A stretch of 64,000 nt of DNA from Clostridia bacterium (lineage in GTDB: Bacteria > Bacillota > Clostridia > Oscillospirales > CAG-272), in NCBI GenBank assembly GCA_017456895.1, contig JAFTIN010000052.1, forward strand, positions 1 to 64,000. The letters run 5' to 3'. Position 1 is the first letter of the stretch. Each line of letters begins with the position of its first letter. This document shows, in pieces, positions 50,280 to 59,807 of the stretch. The notes under the pieces are model-generated. The model worked only from the letters and a program-made list of their open reading frames with translations, was not told the origin of the DNA and did not search any database. The position numbers and the translations under genes are program-made.

Positions 50280-50921
50280 ATGACTAAAGTATCCCCTTCA
50301 GTACTTGCTTGTGATCTATCCCGGCTTCTTGACGAAGTAAAGAGTATAGAAAAGGCAGGAGCAGACATGGTCCATCTTGACGTTATGGACGGAATGTTTG
50401 TGACTAATATTACATTTGGCTTACCCGTAATAGCTTCGCTTAGAAAGAACACGGAAATGTTCTTTGACGTTCATCTTATGATAGATAAGCCTGAGCGATA
50501 CATATCAAGGTTCATTGATGCCGGAGCCGATCTCGTCACCTTCCACTATGAGGCCTGCGATGATCCGTCAGCCGCACTTGATATTATCAGAACGCGTGGC
50601 AAAAAGGCTGGAATATCCGTAAAGCCGGGAACACCCGTAGACGTTGTATATCCCCTACTCGACAAATGCGATCTCGTGCTGATTATGACAGTTGAGCCCG
50701 GATACGGCGGACAGGCATTCATCCCTGAAATGCTTGATAAGATAAAGGAGTTGAAGGCTGAAATCAATAGACTCGATCTGAATGTTGATATCCAGGTTGA
50801 CGGAGGAATTAACGAGTATACAGGCAAGCTTTCAAGAGAGGCCGGAGCGAATAACCTTGTTGCAGGAAGTTATGTTTTTAAGGCGCCCGACAGAAAAGGT
50901 GCGATCGATTCACTGAGATAA
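50280..50921 (+). CDS. rpe: Ribulose-phosphate 3-epimerase
   Basis: Interconverts ribulose 5-phosphate and xylulose 5-phosphate in the pentose phosphate pathway. The 213-residue TIM barrel has VSPSVLACDLSRLLDEV, DMVHLDVMDGMFVTNITFG, FDVHLMIDKPERYI and VDGGINEYT, with the metal-binding His and Asp residues. ATG at 50280 follows GAGGTG. The upstream gap (50111-50279) has a TATAAT-like box at 50259-50264 but no good -35. A bidirectional terminator follows. Confidence 0.95.
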   Translation: MTKVSPSVLACDLSRLLDEVKSIEKAGADMVHLDVMDGMFVTNITFGLPVIASLRKNTEMFFDVHLMIDKPERYISRFIDAGADLVTFHYEACDDPSAALDIIRTRGKKAGISVKPGTPVDVVYPLLDKCDLVLIMTVEPGYGGQAFIPEMLDKIKELKAEINRLDLNVDIQVDGGINEYTGKLSREAGANNLVAGSYVFKAPDRKGAIDSLR

Positions 50922-50993
50922 TAATCTATTTTACGGTGTTATTACACGGCAGAGCTGACATTGATAAGCAAATTGCTAACGTTTATAAAAAAG

Positions 50994-51030
50994 AAAAAAC
51001 GCGGAGATTATTAATTCTCCGCGTTTTTTT
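50994..51030. terminator. Bidirectional terminator between rpe and ruvB
   Basis: Stem AAAAAACGCGGAGA (50994-51007) with TCTCCGCGTTTTTTT (51016-51030), serving the convergent rpe and ruvAB transcripts. Confidence 0.9.
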
Positions 51031-51045
51031 ATTGCATTTGAATTG

Positions 51046-52125
51046 TTATACGTTAAGATCGAGGCCGCCTTGACCGGCAAGCTGTTTGCCCTGAGGAGCG
51101 GTTGAGAACGGGATACCGAGATGATCGTATGCGAGCTTTGTTGCGCATCTTCCACGAGGGGTTCTTGCCAGGAAGCCGATCTGCATAAGATAGGGCTCGT
51201 ATACGTCCTCAATGGTTATTGGTTCTTCACCTATTGTAGCTGCGAGGGTTTCAAGACCGACAGGCCCGCCTGCATAATATCTGATGATCGCCTCGAGCAT
51301 GCGTCTGTCGGTATTATCGAGACCAAGATCATCGATTTCAAGTGCGGTAAGTGCTGTGGAGGCTATCTCGGATGTGATTGTTCCGTTTCCCATAACAAGG
51401 GCAAAGTCACGTACACGCTTGAGCAGTCTGTTGGCAATACGCGGAGTACCTCTTGAGCGAGAGGCGATACCCGTAGCACCCTCATCCGTGATTGCGATCT
51501 CAAGGATTCCTGCAGAACGCTTTACAATGGCTGCGAGCTCCTCCGTTGTGTATAACTCAAGCTTTAAGAGCACTCCGAATCTGTCACGCAGGGGAGATGT
51601 CAACTGTCCTGCTCGGGTTGTAGCTCCTATGAGCGTAAATCTCGGTATAGGAAGTCTTATTGACCTTGCACTGGGGCCTTTACCGATGATAATGTCGAGC
51701 GCATAGTCCTCCATAGCGGGGTAAAGTATCTCTTCTACTGCGCGCGAGAGTCTGTGTATCTCATCGATGAAAAGCACGTCTCCCTCGGAGAGATTCGTAA
51801 GAATAGCCGCCAGATCGCCTTGCTTTTCAATTGCGGGTCCGGATGTGGTCCTGATATTAACGCCCATTTCGTTTGCGATTATTCCTGAGAGAGTTGTTTT
51901 ACCGAGTCCGGGAGGGCCGTATAAAAGAACGTGATCGAGCGCCTCCGCACGGAGCTTTGCACTCTGAATGTATACCTTAAGATTGGACTTTGCCTTCTCC
52001 TGACCAACGTAATCGTTAAGCGTTTTCGGTCGAAGATTATTCTCAACCTCTGCGTCTTGATTTGAGTCGTATTCGTTGGAAACTATTCGGTTTTCAAAGT
52101 CAAATTCGTTGATTTCTTCAAGCAT
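51046..52125 (-). CDS. ruvB: Holliday junction branch-migration helicase RuvB
   Basis: The hexameric AAA+ motor that drives Holliday junction migration with RuvA. The 359-residue protein has Walker [13 protein letters not shown], Walker [12 protein letters not shown], sensor 1 GATTRAGQL and an arginine-finger region ([13 protein letters not shown]), followed by a winged-helix C-terminus. It starts 19 bp after ruvA. Last gene of the operon before the terminator. Confidence 0.97.
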   Translation of the reverse strand: MLEEINEFDFENRIVSNEYDSNQDAEVENNLRPKTLNDYVGQEKAKSNLKVYIQSAKLRAEALDHVLLYGPPGLGKTTLSGIIANEMGVNIRTTSGPAIEKQGDLAAILTNLSEGDVLFIDEIHRLSRAVEEILYPAMEDYALDIIIGKGPSARSIRLPIPRFTLIGATTRAGQLTSPLRDRFGVLLKLELYTTEELAAIVKRSAGILEIAITDEGATGIASRSRGTPRIANRLLKRVRDFALVMGNGTITSEIASTALTALEIDDLGLDNTDRRMLEAIIRYYAGGPVGLETLAATIGEEPITIEDVYEPYLMQIGFLARTPRGRCATKLAYDHLGIPFSTAPQGKQLAGQGGLDLNV

Positions 52126-52144
52126 TTTTTTGTCCTTTCGCTTT

Positions 52145-52759
52145 TTACCTTGCGAGCTTCTTAAGTGCAGCCTTTATTATCATCCCGACATCAAGTGTGG
52201 GATCAATTCCGCCGAGTGCCTTGATAACCGAGCTCCTATCGTAGCCAAGCACAATAAGCGCTTCGGTAGCCTCTGCAAGATTGCCGCCTACTGCATGAGG
52301 CACGTTTCCAACGCTACCTGCACTCTTTTCACCGCTTGAGGAGGGAAGGAAGTCCTTAGCAATTTTATCTTTAAGCTCGAGCACGATTCTTGCGGCAGTT
52401 TTGGCACCGATGCTCGGTGCCTTGGAGATGCTCTTGATATCCTCGGTGCATACAGCCATAGCGAGTCTGTCGGGAGACATCACGGATAGAATATTCATTG
52501 CAGCCTTCGGGCCTACGCCGCTTACTCCTGTCAGAAGGTTAAACGCGTTTCTTTCTTCGTTTGTTCCGAAGCCGAAAAGCTCGACTCCATCCTCGCGAAC
52601 TGCAAGATAAGTGAATAACTTTACCTTTTGTCCAAGCTTTGATGCAAGAGATTCCGAGGTTATCATACTAATGGTGAGCTTATAACCGACTCCACAGCAG
52701 TCTATAACACACATATTTATATCTCGGAGTGTAAGTTCTCCATTTAAATAGTAAAACAT
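52145..52759 (-). CDS. ruvA: Holliday junction DNA-binding protein RuvA
   Basis: Tetrameric Holliday junction binder that recruits RuvB. The 204-residue protein has an OB fold ([20 protein letters not shown]), tandem helix-hairpin-helix motifs ([33 protein letters not shown]) and a C-terminal three-helix domain that contacts RuvB. It lies between the DUF951 gene and ruvB. ruvC is not in the window. Confidence 0.96.
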   Translation of the reverse strand: MFYYLNGELTLRDINMCVIDCCGVGYKLTISMITSESLASKLGQKVKLFTYLAVREDGVELFGFGTNEERNAFNLLTGVSGVGPKAAMNILSVMSPDRLAMAVCTEDIKSISKAPSIGAKTAARIVLELKDKIAKDFLPSSSGEKSAGSVGNVPHAVGGNLAEATEALIVLGYDRSSVIKALGGIDPTLDVGMIIKAALKKLAR

Positions 52760-52784
52760 AATTTACCTCTGTAATATTAATTAT

Positions 52785-52979
52785 TCACTGATTTGGCACG
52801 ACTTTTTTAATCATTTTTTCGAGTGATTCTCGATTTAGTGTAAGGTCGCGCCCACAACCGTCACAGATGATTCTGACGTCAGAGCCTCCGCGAGCTACGG
52901 TAAACAGGTCCGATCCGCAGGGGTGTTTTTTCTTCATAAGAAGCTTGTCTCCGATGTCAAATCTGACAATATTAGACAT
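52785..52979 (-). CDS. DUF951 family small protein
   Basis: A 64-residue protein of the DUF951 family, widespread in Firmicutes and of unknown function. A Cys in KKKHPCGSD and the CDGCGRDL motif suggest metal or nucleic-acid binding. ATG at 52979 follows GCGAGGA; earlier in-frame starts fall inside the GH29 gene. It lies 13 bp after the GH29 gene and upstream of ruvA. Confidence 0.85.
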   Translation of the reverse strand: MSNIVRFDIGDKLLMKKKHPCGSDLFTVARGGSDVRIICDGCGRDLTLNRESLEKMIKKVVPNQ

Positions 52980-52992
52980 AGTTATCCTCGCC

Positions 52993-54681
52993 TTAATATA
53001 CCATGAAATCAGGCTCAATTGCAAAGCCGCTTTCACAGGTTATTTTTATCTGATATGAGGTCTCAATAGGTGTATCCAACTTTACGGTTACTTGATAATC
53101 CTGTGAGTACCCGGATGCTATAGAGTAGAATTTCGCTCCATCGAAAGCAAACACCTCATAGTTCCCCCAAAAAGATGTAAGGAAGGATACCGTATCAAAT
53201 GGATAAATGCCGCCAAAGTTTATAACTGCTTCCTTTCTGTCGTCGGACATAGAAAGGGAAGAGCTCTTAGACATTGCAAGGTTTTTCTTCGCTAAGGATA
53301 TTATTGGATCGGTTTTGTCCTCCTCGTAATGGTGAAGTGCAAGGTGTCGTAAGGTTACAGGGGCCACAATTCCTTCAAGCGTCAATCTCAAATGACTGTA
53401 TGAACACTCATTGAAGCGTGATGCTTTAAGATAACCGACTGATGTTCCTTCACACAAAGTAACGATTTCATTACCGTCGATAGCTTCAAGCTTGAATGAG
53501 GTGATTCTCTCTCCAAGTTCAATCTTTTCACCTATCATAAGGACGTTGTAGATGCAGTCACTCTTAAGTAGAATATCAATTACTGCCTTGTTTTTTGTGG
53601 CGTTACTTGCATAAAATAAATTACTATCAGAAAAGACAGCATTCTCGATTCCCGTCTTTTCACAGTGCATGGAATCTGCGGTCAAAAGGGCGCTGTCAGC
53701 AAAATTGACAGACAACATTTTGTTGATTCTACGGTTTGATTCCACAGCACTTTTTACATCGGTATCAACAAGTCTACCGCGCTTATCAGGTGGGAAATTC
53801 AAGAGCATCATAGCATTTCTGCCAATCGATTTAAACCATATATCGTCGAGTGCACGTGAGCTTTTGACCTTGTCATCTTGATCCTCGTGATAGAACCAAC
53901 CCGGCCTTATTGATACGTCGACCTCGGCAGGGATATACATCTCTCCGCCAATTATTCCGCGGTTCATATCCTTGACATCTTCCGTACGGATCATATCATA
54001 GTTAATGGATGAGTAGTGGGTTGTTCCCGCGAATCCGGCTTCGTTACCAACCCATCTTTGTTCTGCATAAGCTGCAGCTCCCATGGATGCGAATATTACC
54101 GCATCAGGCTGATATTTTTTTACAGTATAGGCCCAGAGACCGTAATCGTACTCCGCGTTAACACTACCTGCGCCGTCCCACCATATCTCATCTATTTTGC
54201 CGTATTCCGTAAGGATCTCGGTAAGTTGATTGACGTAGTAATACGTATATTCCTTTGTACCCCAATAAGGAGCATTTCTGTCCCAGGGTGAGACATATAT
54301 ACCGACTAATAGACCGTATTCGTGACACGCGTCAGTGAACTCTCTGACAATATCACCGTTGCCGTTTTTGTAAGGACTGTTTTTTACAGAGTGTTCCGTG
54401 TACTTTGATGGCCATAGGCAGAAGCCGTCGTGATGCTTGGCGGTGAGGATCGCCATTTTAAATCCGGCAGCCTTTACCGATCTTATCCAACTTCTAACGT
54501 CGATATCCGTTGGGTTGAAAATCTCTGCGCTCTCCTGTCCGTTTCCCCATTCTACGTCAGAGAACGTATTGACTCCAAAGTGGAAGAAGGCTTTTTTTCC
54601 GATCTCGAACATTTGTATCTGCCTGCGACTTGGAGTTGCACCGTAGGGTTTTATGTCATAATAGTCGTTTTCAATTCTCAT
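52993..54681 (-). CDS. GH29 alpha-L-fucosidase-like glycoside hydrolase
   Basis: A 562-residue cytoplasmic (no signal peptide) family 29-type enzyme that removes alpha-linked L-fucose or a similar sugar. The barrel is plain: KKAFFHFGVNTFSDVEWGNG, ILTAKHHDGFCLWPSKY, and KIDEIWWDGAG, whose Asp is the expected nucleophile. The acid/base residue is not obvious. The C-terminal ~180 residues look like a beta-sandwich carbohydrate-binding domain. It overlaps the upstream gene by 4 nt and is in a recombination-gene operon. Confidence 0.85.
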   Translation of the reverse strand: MRIENDYYDIKPYGATPSRRQIQMFEIGKKAFFHFGVNTFSDVEWGNGQESAEIFNPTDIDVRSWIRSVKAAGFKMAILTAKHHDGFCLWPSKYTEHSVKNSPYKNGNGDIVREFTDACHEYGLLVGIYVSPWDRNAPYWGTKEYTYYYVNQLTEILTEYGKIDEIWWDGAGSVNAEYDYGLWAYTVKKYQPDAVIFASMGAAAYAEQRWVGNEAGFAGTTHYSSINYDMIRTEDVKDMNRGIIGGEMYIPAEVDVSIRPGWFYHEDQDDKVKSSRALDDIWFKSIGRNAMMLLNFPPDKRGRLVDTDVKSAVESNRRINKMLSVNFADSALLTADSMHCEKTGIENAVFSDSNLFYASNATKNKAVIDILLKSDCIYNVLMIGEKIELGERITSFKLEAIDGNEIVTLCEGTSVGYLKASRFNECSYSHLRLTLEGIVAPVTLRHLALHHYEEDKTDPIISLAKKNLAMSKSSSLSMSDDRKEAVINFGGIYPFDTVSFLTSFWGNYEVFAFDGAKFYSIASGYSQDYQVTVKLDTPIETSYQIKITCESGFAIEPDFMVY

Positions 54682-55145
54682 TGATCGTCTCCATATAGCG
54701 GTTTATATTTTTCTTTTGACTTTTGCGACTTTTCTTTAGTTTTTATCTTTGATTCGAGCTTGTCATCCGCTTTATTGATTCCTTTTCTGACAAAATGGAC
54801 GATTATCCATATCGCAAAGTACAGAATTGTAAAGATGATAACAGCAACAAAAGGTGCTGCCGGTCTTTGCACAGAAATATTTCCCGAAATAACAAAAACA
54901 ATATAGAACACTGTTAAAAGAACAGCGTAGTGTATAAGCATTTTGTATATTTTCTTCACCTTTAGTATCTCATACATAAACTCAGCGAATGAGATCACAA
55001 AGCTGAACAAAACTATAAGCGCGAATTGTCCCGGCGCTATGGTTTGCGTCACAAACTTACTAACGGCAGCAAATATGTAGAACAATGTGAGAATAAGCAC
55101 CGCATATCCGCAACCTGTGAGAAATAATTTGTTTATCCTTCTCAT
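54678..55145 (-). CDS. DUF3021-like four-TM membrane protein
   Basis: A 155-residue protein with four hydrophobic segments (about 8-33, 40-60, 74-92 and 103-125) and a lysine-rich cytoplasmic tail. The layout resembles DUF3021 proteins, which often accompany LytTR-type regulators, but no such regulator is near. ATG at 55145 follows AGGAGA. It is the first gene of the operon and overlaps the fucosidase start by 4 nt. Family assignment is tentative. Confidence 0.6.
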   Translation of the reverse strand: MRRINKLFLTGCGYAVLILTLFYIFAAVSKFVTQTIAPGQFALIVLFSFVISFAEFMYEILKVKKIYKMLIHYAVLLTVFYIVFVISGNISVQRPAAPFVAVIIFTILYFAIWIIVHFVRKGINKADDKLESKIKTKEKSQKSKEKYKPLYGDDQ

Positions 55146-55180
55146 TGAATATTCTCCTGATGGGTATAGCATACGTAATC

Positions 55181-55209
55181 ATTTTATCATACTTCATATA
55201 ATTTTTCAA
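55181..55209 (-). promoter_or_regulatory. Promoter of the DUF3021-GH29-DUF951-ruvAB operon
   Basis: On the minus strand TTGAAA (55204-55209), 17-bp spacer, TAAAAT (55181-55186), 36 bp upstream of the first ATG. No LexA box was recognised in the region. Confidence 0.8.
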
Positions 55210-55331
55210 GATTAAAACGGCAATTTCATCAAAAATAGATATTTGTTTTTTAATTTATACCTCGTGTGTCGAAACTCGGTGAATATTATGAATAAAAATT
55301 CAAAAAACGTAGTCTTTAGATGGAAAAACGG

Positions 55332-55360
55332 TTGACAAAAATATATATAAAATGTATAAT
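55332..55360 (+). promoter_or_regulatory. Promoter of the nusB-to-dnaE operon
   Basis: Perfect consensus: TTGACA (55332-55337), 17-bp spacer, TATAAT (55355-55360). Confidence 0.9.
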
Positions 55361-55396
55361 ATAAGATATGATAAATTTATTCGCGAGGTTTTTAGA

Positions 55397-55801
55397 ATGA
55401 AGAGAAAGACTGCGAGAGAAAACGCATTTATACTTTTGTTTGAAAAGGCGATAAAGGTTGATGAGACCTTTGAGGAAATCTTCACCAAGGCAACGGAGGA
55501 GAGATCGCTTGAAGTTGATGAGTATGTGAAGAAGATTTTCTTCGGTAACGCTGAGAATGAGAAGATCATAGATATGAAGATTGACGAGTGTTTGCTCGGT
55601 TGGAAGAAAGAACGTGTATCTTTTGTTGCTAAAGCAATACTTAAACTTGCAACCTATGAGCTTATGTTTATGGATGACATTCCCGTCAAGGTTTCGATAA
55701 ATGAGGCCATTGAGCTTTCCAAAAAATTTGACGATGATAATGCCTATGTTTTTGTAAATGGTGTACTTAATAAGGTTGCGGAGAGCATAGGAAGAAAATG
55801 A
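55397..55801 (+). CDS. nusB: Transcription antitermination factor NusB
   Basis: Binds boxA RNA with S10 in rRNA antitermination. The 134-residue all-helical protein has KRKTARENAFILLFEKAI at the start, AKAILKLATYELMFMDDIP in the middle and VNGVLNKVAESIG at the end. ATG at 55397 follows GCGAGG; an in-frame ATG at 55352 lies within the promoter. The next gene overlaps its end by 4 nt. Confidence 0.95.
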   Translation: MKRKTARENAFILLFEKAIKVDETFEEIFTKATEERSLEVDEYVKKIFFGNAENEKIIDMKIDECLLGWKKERVSFVAKAILKLATYELMFMDDIPVKVSINEAIELSKKFDDDNAYVFVNGVLNKVAESIGRK

Positions 55802-56745
55802 GTGACAGAGGGATAATTCTCGGCATTGATACGAGTAATTATACGACGTCGATTGCTCTGATGTATGACGATGGAGAACTTATCGCAAATATAAAGAGAC
55901 CTCTTTCGGTATCCGAGGGCGCATGCGGACTGAGACAATCCGACGCTGTGTTTGCTCACATAAAGAATATTCCTTCGGCTATGAAGGAGGTAAAGGCACA
56001 TCTTAAGTGCAAAACACCTTCTGCCGTCGGTGTTAGCGTTAAACCTCGCAATGTAGATGGCTCGTATATGCCTTGTTTTCTGTCCGGCGTAGCCGTTGCA
56101 GAGAGCATATCTGCATCTATTGGCATTCCTCTTTTTAAGTTTTCTCATCAATGCGGGCACGTGATGGCAGCATTGTATTCATCAAATTCAGAGGAACTGA
56201 TGAAAGGGAGATTTGCAGCGTTTCATGTTTCGGGTGGCACGACGGAGCTTCTTCTTGTTACTGAAGCTTCGGATGGCTTTTCTGCACAGCTTGTCGGAGG
56301 CACGAAGGATATCAATGCAGGTCAAATAATAGATAGGATCGGCGTATTTCTTGGACTTCCATTTCCTGCCGGCCCTCATCTTGAGCGCTTGGCGCTTGAC
56401 TATACAGGTAAAATACCTTCAAAGAAGGTGTCTGTAGACGGAACATATGCAAATCTTTCCGGACTTGAGAATATGGCCAAGAGACTGTATGAGCAGAGCG
56501 GTGATAAAAGTAAGACTGCTGCATTCGTTTTTGATTATATAGGTAACGCGATACTCAAGATGTGCGAAAATCTTGCGCATGAATATGGTGATATGCCTTT
56601 TGTCTTCGCCGGCGGCGTAATGTGCAATTCTATAATCAAGAACAAACTCAAAGAGAAACTCAACGCGAGATTTGCTGAGCCGCTTATGTCAGCAGATAAC
56701 GCAGTTGGAATAGCAGAGCTTACAAGGTTAAGTTTTTTAAAATAA
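55798..56745 (+). CDS. TsaD/Kae1-family paralogue
   Basis: A 315-residue ASKHA-fold protein resembling TsaD, the tRNA t6A enzyme. GIDTSNYTTSIALM is the N-terminal phosphate loop, FSHQCGHVMAAL has the H-x3-H metal motif and FHVSGGTTELLLV matches the TsaD GGGHT region. It is shorter than TsaD (~340), lacks the usual GETCDD, and has QSDAVFAHIKNIP in place of the typical N-terminal core. It is better read as a paralogue than the main t6A enzyme. The start overlaps nusB by 4 nt. Confidence 0.75.
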   Translation: MSDRGIILGIDTSNYTTSIALMYDDGELIANIKRPLSVSEGACGLRQSDAVFAHIKNIPSAMKEVKAHLKCKTPSAVGVSVKPRNVDGSYMPCFLSGVAVAESISASIGIPLFKFSHQCGHVMAALYSSNSEELMKGRFAAFHVSGGTTELLLVTEASDGFSAQLVGGTKDINAGQIIDRIGVFLGLPFPAGPHLERLALDYTGKIPSKKVSVDGTYANLSGLENMAKRLYEQSGDKSKTAAFVFDYIGNAILKMCENLAHEYGDMPFVFAGGVMCNSIIKNKLKEKLNARFAEPLMSADNAVGIAELTRLSFLK

Positions 56746-56761
56746 ACCTCAGGAGGTCGAT

Positions 56762-58003
56762 ATGGATATCTCTTCATTAAGAGACAGATCCGACGTCGCA
56801 ATGACTGTGTCGGAGCTCAACAACTATATAAAGATGATGTTTGATTCCAATCGCCTTCTTAATTCGATATTCGTCCGAGGCGAAATATCAAACTTCGTTA
56901 ATCATAGGAGTGGTCACTTCTATTTTTCGTTGAAAGACGAAGGAGCACAGATCAAGGCGGTAATGTTCCGATCTTCAACTGCGAGGCTAAAGTTCCTACC
57001 GGAAAACGGTATGAAGGTTACCGTGTGCGGTTCGATATCCGTTTTCCCACGCGACGGTGTATATCAGATGTATGTAACTTCGATTCAGCCCGACGGAATA
57101 GGAGCACTTTATCTTGCCTACGAGCAACTTAAGGCAAAATTGGATAGTGAAGGTCTATTCAGTGATGAGCATAAGAAGCCCATTCCTCCAATACCGAGAA
57201 ATATCGGAGTCATCACTTCACCTACCGGCGCAGCTGTACGTGATATTATTAACGTGCTCGGCCGTAGATATCCGCTTGCGGGGGTGTATTTATATCCTGC
57301 ATTGGTCCAGGGAGAAGGTGCGGCTAAAACTCTTATCGACGGTATAGAATATTTTGACAGATCGAAGCTTGTTGACACGATTATTATCGGCAGGGGCGGA
57401 GGTTCAATTGAAGATCTGTGGGAATTTAATAATGAGGAGCTGGCGAGGCACATTTTTAATTGTTCTGTGCCTGTAATTTCAGCGGTCGGACATGAAACTG
57501 ATTTTACAATTTGCGATTTTGTCGCAGATATGCGAGCACCAACGCCTTCAGCAGCTGCTGAGTTGGCAGTTCCTGATATTCGTGAGCTCTGTATGATGAT
57601 CGATGCTTATTCCGATCGAGCTGATAGATCTTTGATCAGGATTGTTGAAAGATATCGAGAAAGGTTAAATAGGCTTAAAGATAGTGGAATTCTCAGCGAT
57701 TTCTCGTCCTACACGCAGAAATTGAGGGGGAAGGTTGACGAGCTTTATAAGAGCACAACCATTGCATATCAACGCAATTTAGCTGATAAGAGATTAACAT
57801 TTATGACTAAGGTTGGAAAACTCGAGGCTCTCAATCCATTGTCGGTGATGTCAAGAGGATATTCCGTTGTAGAGAAAGAAGGAAGGGTTATTTCCTCTTC
57901 ATCCGACGTGGAGATTGGAGACGAATTCATCGTACGTTTCAAGGATGGAACGATTACAGCTAACGTTCAGTCGATAACGCCTGATAATAGGAGTGTAAAA
58001 TGA
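56762..58003 (+). CDS. xseA: Exodeoxyribonuclease VII large subunit
   Basis: The catalytic subunit of exonuclease VII, which degrades single-stranded DNA. The 413-residue protein has an N-terminal OB fold (VRGEISNFVNHRSGHFYFSL), the catalytic-domain segment GVITSPTGAAVRDIINVL, IIGRGGGSIEDLWEFN and VGHETDFTICDFVADMRAPT, and a coiled-coil C-terminus that binds XseB. AGGAGG precedes the ATG; xseB starts 4 nt before its end. Confidence 0.97.
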   Translation: MDISSLRDRSDVAMTVSELNNYIKMMFDSNRLLNSIFVRGEISNFVNHRSGHFYFSLKDEGAQIKAVMFRSSTARLKFLPENGMKVTVCGSISVFPRDGVYQMYVTSIQPDGIGALYLAYEQLKAKLDSEGLFSDEHKKPIPPIPRNIGVITSPTGAAVRDIINVLGRRYPLAGVYLYPALVQGEGAAKTLIDGIEYFDRSKLVDTIIIGRGGGSIEDLWEFNNEELARHIFNCSVPVISAVGHETDFTICDFVADMRAPTPSAAAELAVPDIRELCMMIDAYSDRADRSLIRIVERYRERLNRLKDSGILSDFSSYTQKLRGKVDELYKSTTIAYQRNLADKRLTFMTKVGKLEALNPLSVMSRGYSVVEKEGRVISSSSDVEIGDEFIVRFKDGTITANVQSITPDNRSVK

Positions 58004-58233
58004 GTAAGAATATTAAATTTGAGGAAGCATTATTAAAGCTTGAGGAGGCTGTGCGCCTGCTTGAAAGCGGTACGCTTACCCTCGACGACAGTATAGAAAA
58101 ATATGAAGAGGCTTTGAAATTCGTTAAAATTTGTAGCGAAACCTTAGAAAAAGCCGAGCAGAAAATCAGAATTTTGACCGAGGGGAAGGATGGTACTATA
58201 AGCGACTACCCGTTTGTTCAGGATGAGGATTGA
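58000..58233 (+). CDS. xseB: Exodeoxyribonuclease VII small subunit
   Basis: A 77-residue helical hairpin that wraps along the XseA coiled coil. FEEALLKLEEAVRLLESG and LDDSIEKYEEALKFVKIC are the two family helices. It overlaps xseA by 4 nt and tlyA by 11 nt, so synthesis is coupled. Confidence 0.96.
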   Translation: MSKNIKFEEALLKLEEAVRLLESGTLTLDDSIEKYEEALKFVKICSETLEKAEQKIRILTEGKDGTISDYPFVQDED

Positions 58234-58957
58234 TGTTTATCTTGCCGACAGCGGTCTTTTGTTAAGTCGCACGGAAGCAAAGAGGTTTATAGATGCCGGA
58301 GCAGTATGTGTCAACGGCAAGACGATCAATAAGGCATCGTACGATGTTGACGGAACAGAAGAAATCACCGTAAACAGAGCCCTAAAGGAGTTTGTCAGCC
58401 GCGGTGGGCTCAAGCTTAAAGGGGCACTTTCAGAGTTTAAAATTGATGTTAGTGATCGACTTTGTCTTGATATAGGTGCATCCAGCGGAGGATTTACGGA
58501 CTGCCTTTTACAGTCCGGTGCAAGGCATGTTATTGCTGTAGATTCAGGATCAGGACAGATTGTTGAATCACTTAGACATGATGGTAGAGTCACCGTAGTA
58601 GAAAACTACAATGCCAGATATATGAATCCGAATGATTTTGAATACGTTCCGGATCTTGCCGTCATGGATGTTTCTTTCATTTCTGCAACATATATTATTC
58701 CTGCAGTCTATAAGACGCTTGCTTGGGAAGGCGAGTTTATCTGTCTTATCAAACCCCAGTTTGAAGTCGGACGCGCCGGGCTTGGCAAAGGCGGCATAGT
58801 GAAAGACTCCAAGGCGAGAGAAAATGCTGTAAGAAAAGTGCTTGCATGTGCAGAGGATTGCGGTTTTGCAGTAAAAGGAAGGATACAGTCTCCGATTCAA
58901 GGCGGAGACGGAAATGTTGAATATTTAGCTTATTTTGTTAAGATAAAGGGTGTTTGA
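58223..58957 (+). CDS. tlyA: TlyA-family rRNA 2'-O-methyltransferase
   Basis: A 244-residue protein with an N-terminal S4 RNA-binding domain (RIDVYLADSGLLLSRTEAKR) and an FtsJ/RrmJ methyltransferase domain (CLDIGASSGGFTDCLLQSGA). The K-D-K residues of the family appear in SRGGLKLKGAL, AVMDVSFIS and LIKPQFEVGR. TlyA methylates 16S/23S rRNA in actinobacteria; the target here is inferred. The ATG at 58223 overlaps xseB by 11 nt; an upstream TTG (58214) was rejected. Confidence 0.9.
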   Translation: MRIDVYLADSGLLLSRTEAKRFIDAGAVCVNGKTINKASYDVDGTEEITVNRALKEFVSRGGLKLKGALSEFKIDVSDRLCLDIGASSGGFTDCLLQSGARHVIAVDSGSGQIVESLRHDGRVTVVENYNARYMNPNDFEYVPDLAVMDVSFISATYIIPAVYKTLAWEGEFICLIKPQFEVGRAGLGKGGIVKDSKARENAVRKVLACAEDCGFAVKGRIQSPIQGGDGNVEYLAYFVKIKGV

Positions 58958-58961
58958 TAAT

Positions 58962-59807
58962 ATGAAAAAAATTGTTGTCATACCAAACGTCAACAAGGAT
59001 AAGGATCTTGTTTTGACAGGCGAGGTAGTTGATAGACTGCTTTCACTTGGTTTTGACGTCTTCATGGCTGAAGAAACGTTATCCGATAAGGATGTATCTG
59101 TATCAAGCGATAAGATCCCCGAAGGGGTTGATCTTGCTGTTATTGTTGGCGGAGACGGTTCTGTTATAGATGCCTCAAGAATATCTGTGGAAAGGGATAT
59201 CCCTATTCTCGGAATAAATCTTGGAAGACTTGGATATATGACCGAGGTTGAGAGAGACGGTCTCTCTGCTCTCGATAATCTTAAGAGCGGAAACTACAGT
59301 ATAATCGAAAAAATGTTGCTTTCGGTAGAATTCTGCAATGGAAGGACTGTTTGTGAAAGATATGCAGTTAATGATGTTACTATTTCTCGAGACAGCTCTT
59401 TACATATAGCGGATATTAGGGTGGAGGATTCGCTCGAGAACGCTGTTAAGTTAAGGGCAGACGGTGTTGTGCTATCTACTCCTCAGGGATCTACGGCATA
59501 TTCCTTCTCAGCAGGTGGGCCAATTGTTGCACACGATGTCGAGAGTATTCTCATGACACCGATAAGTCCTCATTCCTTTTTTAACAGATCGGTTTTATTC
59601 AATTCCTCCGATACGATCAAATTAACGAATCAAGGAGAAATGACGCTGAAAGTCAACGTAGATGGCAGATGCGTAGGCAATTTAGATATAGGTGACTCCT
59701 GTATGGTCAGAAAAGCACCTAAAACTGTAAAAATGCTTACCTTCACCAAAAACAGCATGTTTACGAGTTTATTTAAGAAAATGAGAATTTTAGGAGATAT
59801 AGGCTAA
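58962..59807 (+). CDS. nadK: NAD kinase
   Basis: Phosphorylates NAD to NADP. The 281-residue protein has the GGDGS motif (VGGDGSVIDAS), GINLGRLGYMTEVE, and DGVVLSTPQGSTAYSFSAGG, all diagnostic. The ATG at 58962 lies 9 nt after AAAGGG; a GTG at 58950 lies within the tlyA end. It ends 1 nt into the argR start. Confidence 0.96.
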   Translation: MKKIVVIPNVNKDKDLVLTGEVVDRLLSLGFDVFMAEETLSDKDVSVSSDKIPEGVDLAVIVGGDGSVIDASRISVERDIPILGINLGRLGYMTEVERDGLSALDNLKSGNYSIIEKMLLSVEFCNGRTVCERYAVNDVTISRDSSLHIADIRVEDSLENAVKLRADGVVLSTPQGSTAYSFSAGGPIVAHDVESILMTPISPHSFFNRSVLFNSSDTIKLTNQGEMTLKVNVDGRCVGNLDIGDSCMVRKAPKTVKMLTFTKNSMFTSLFKKMRILGDIG

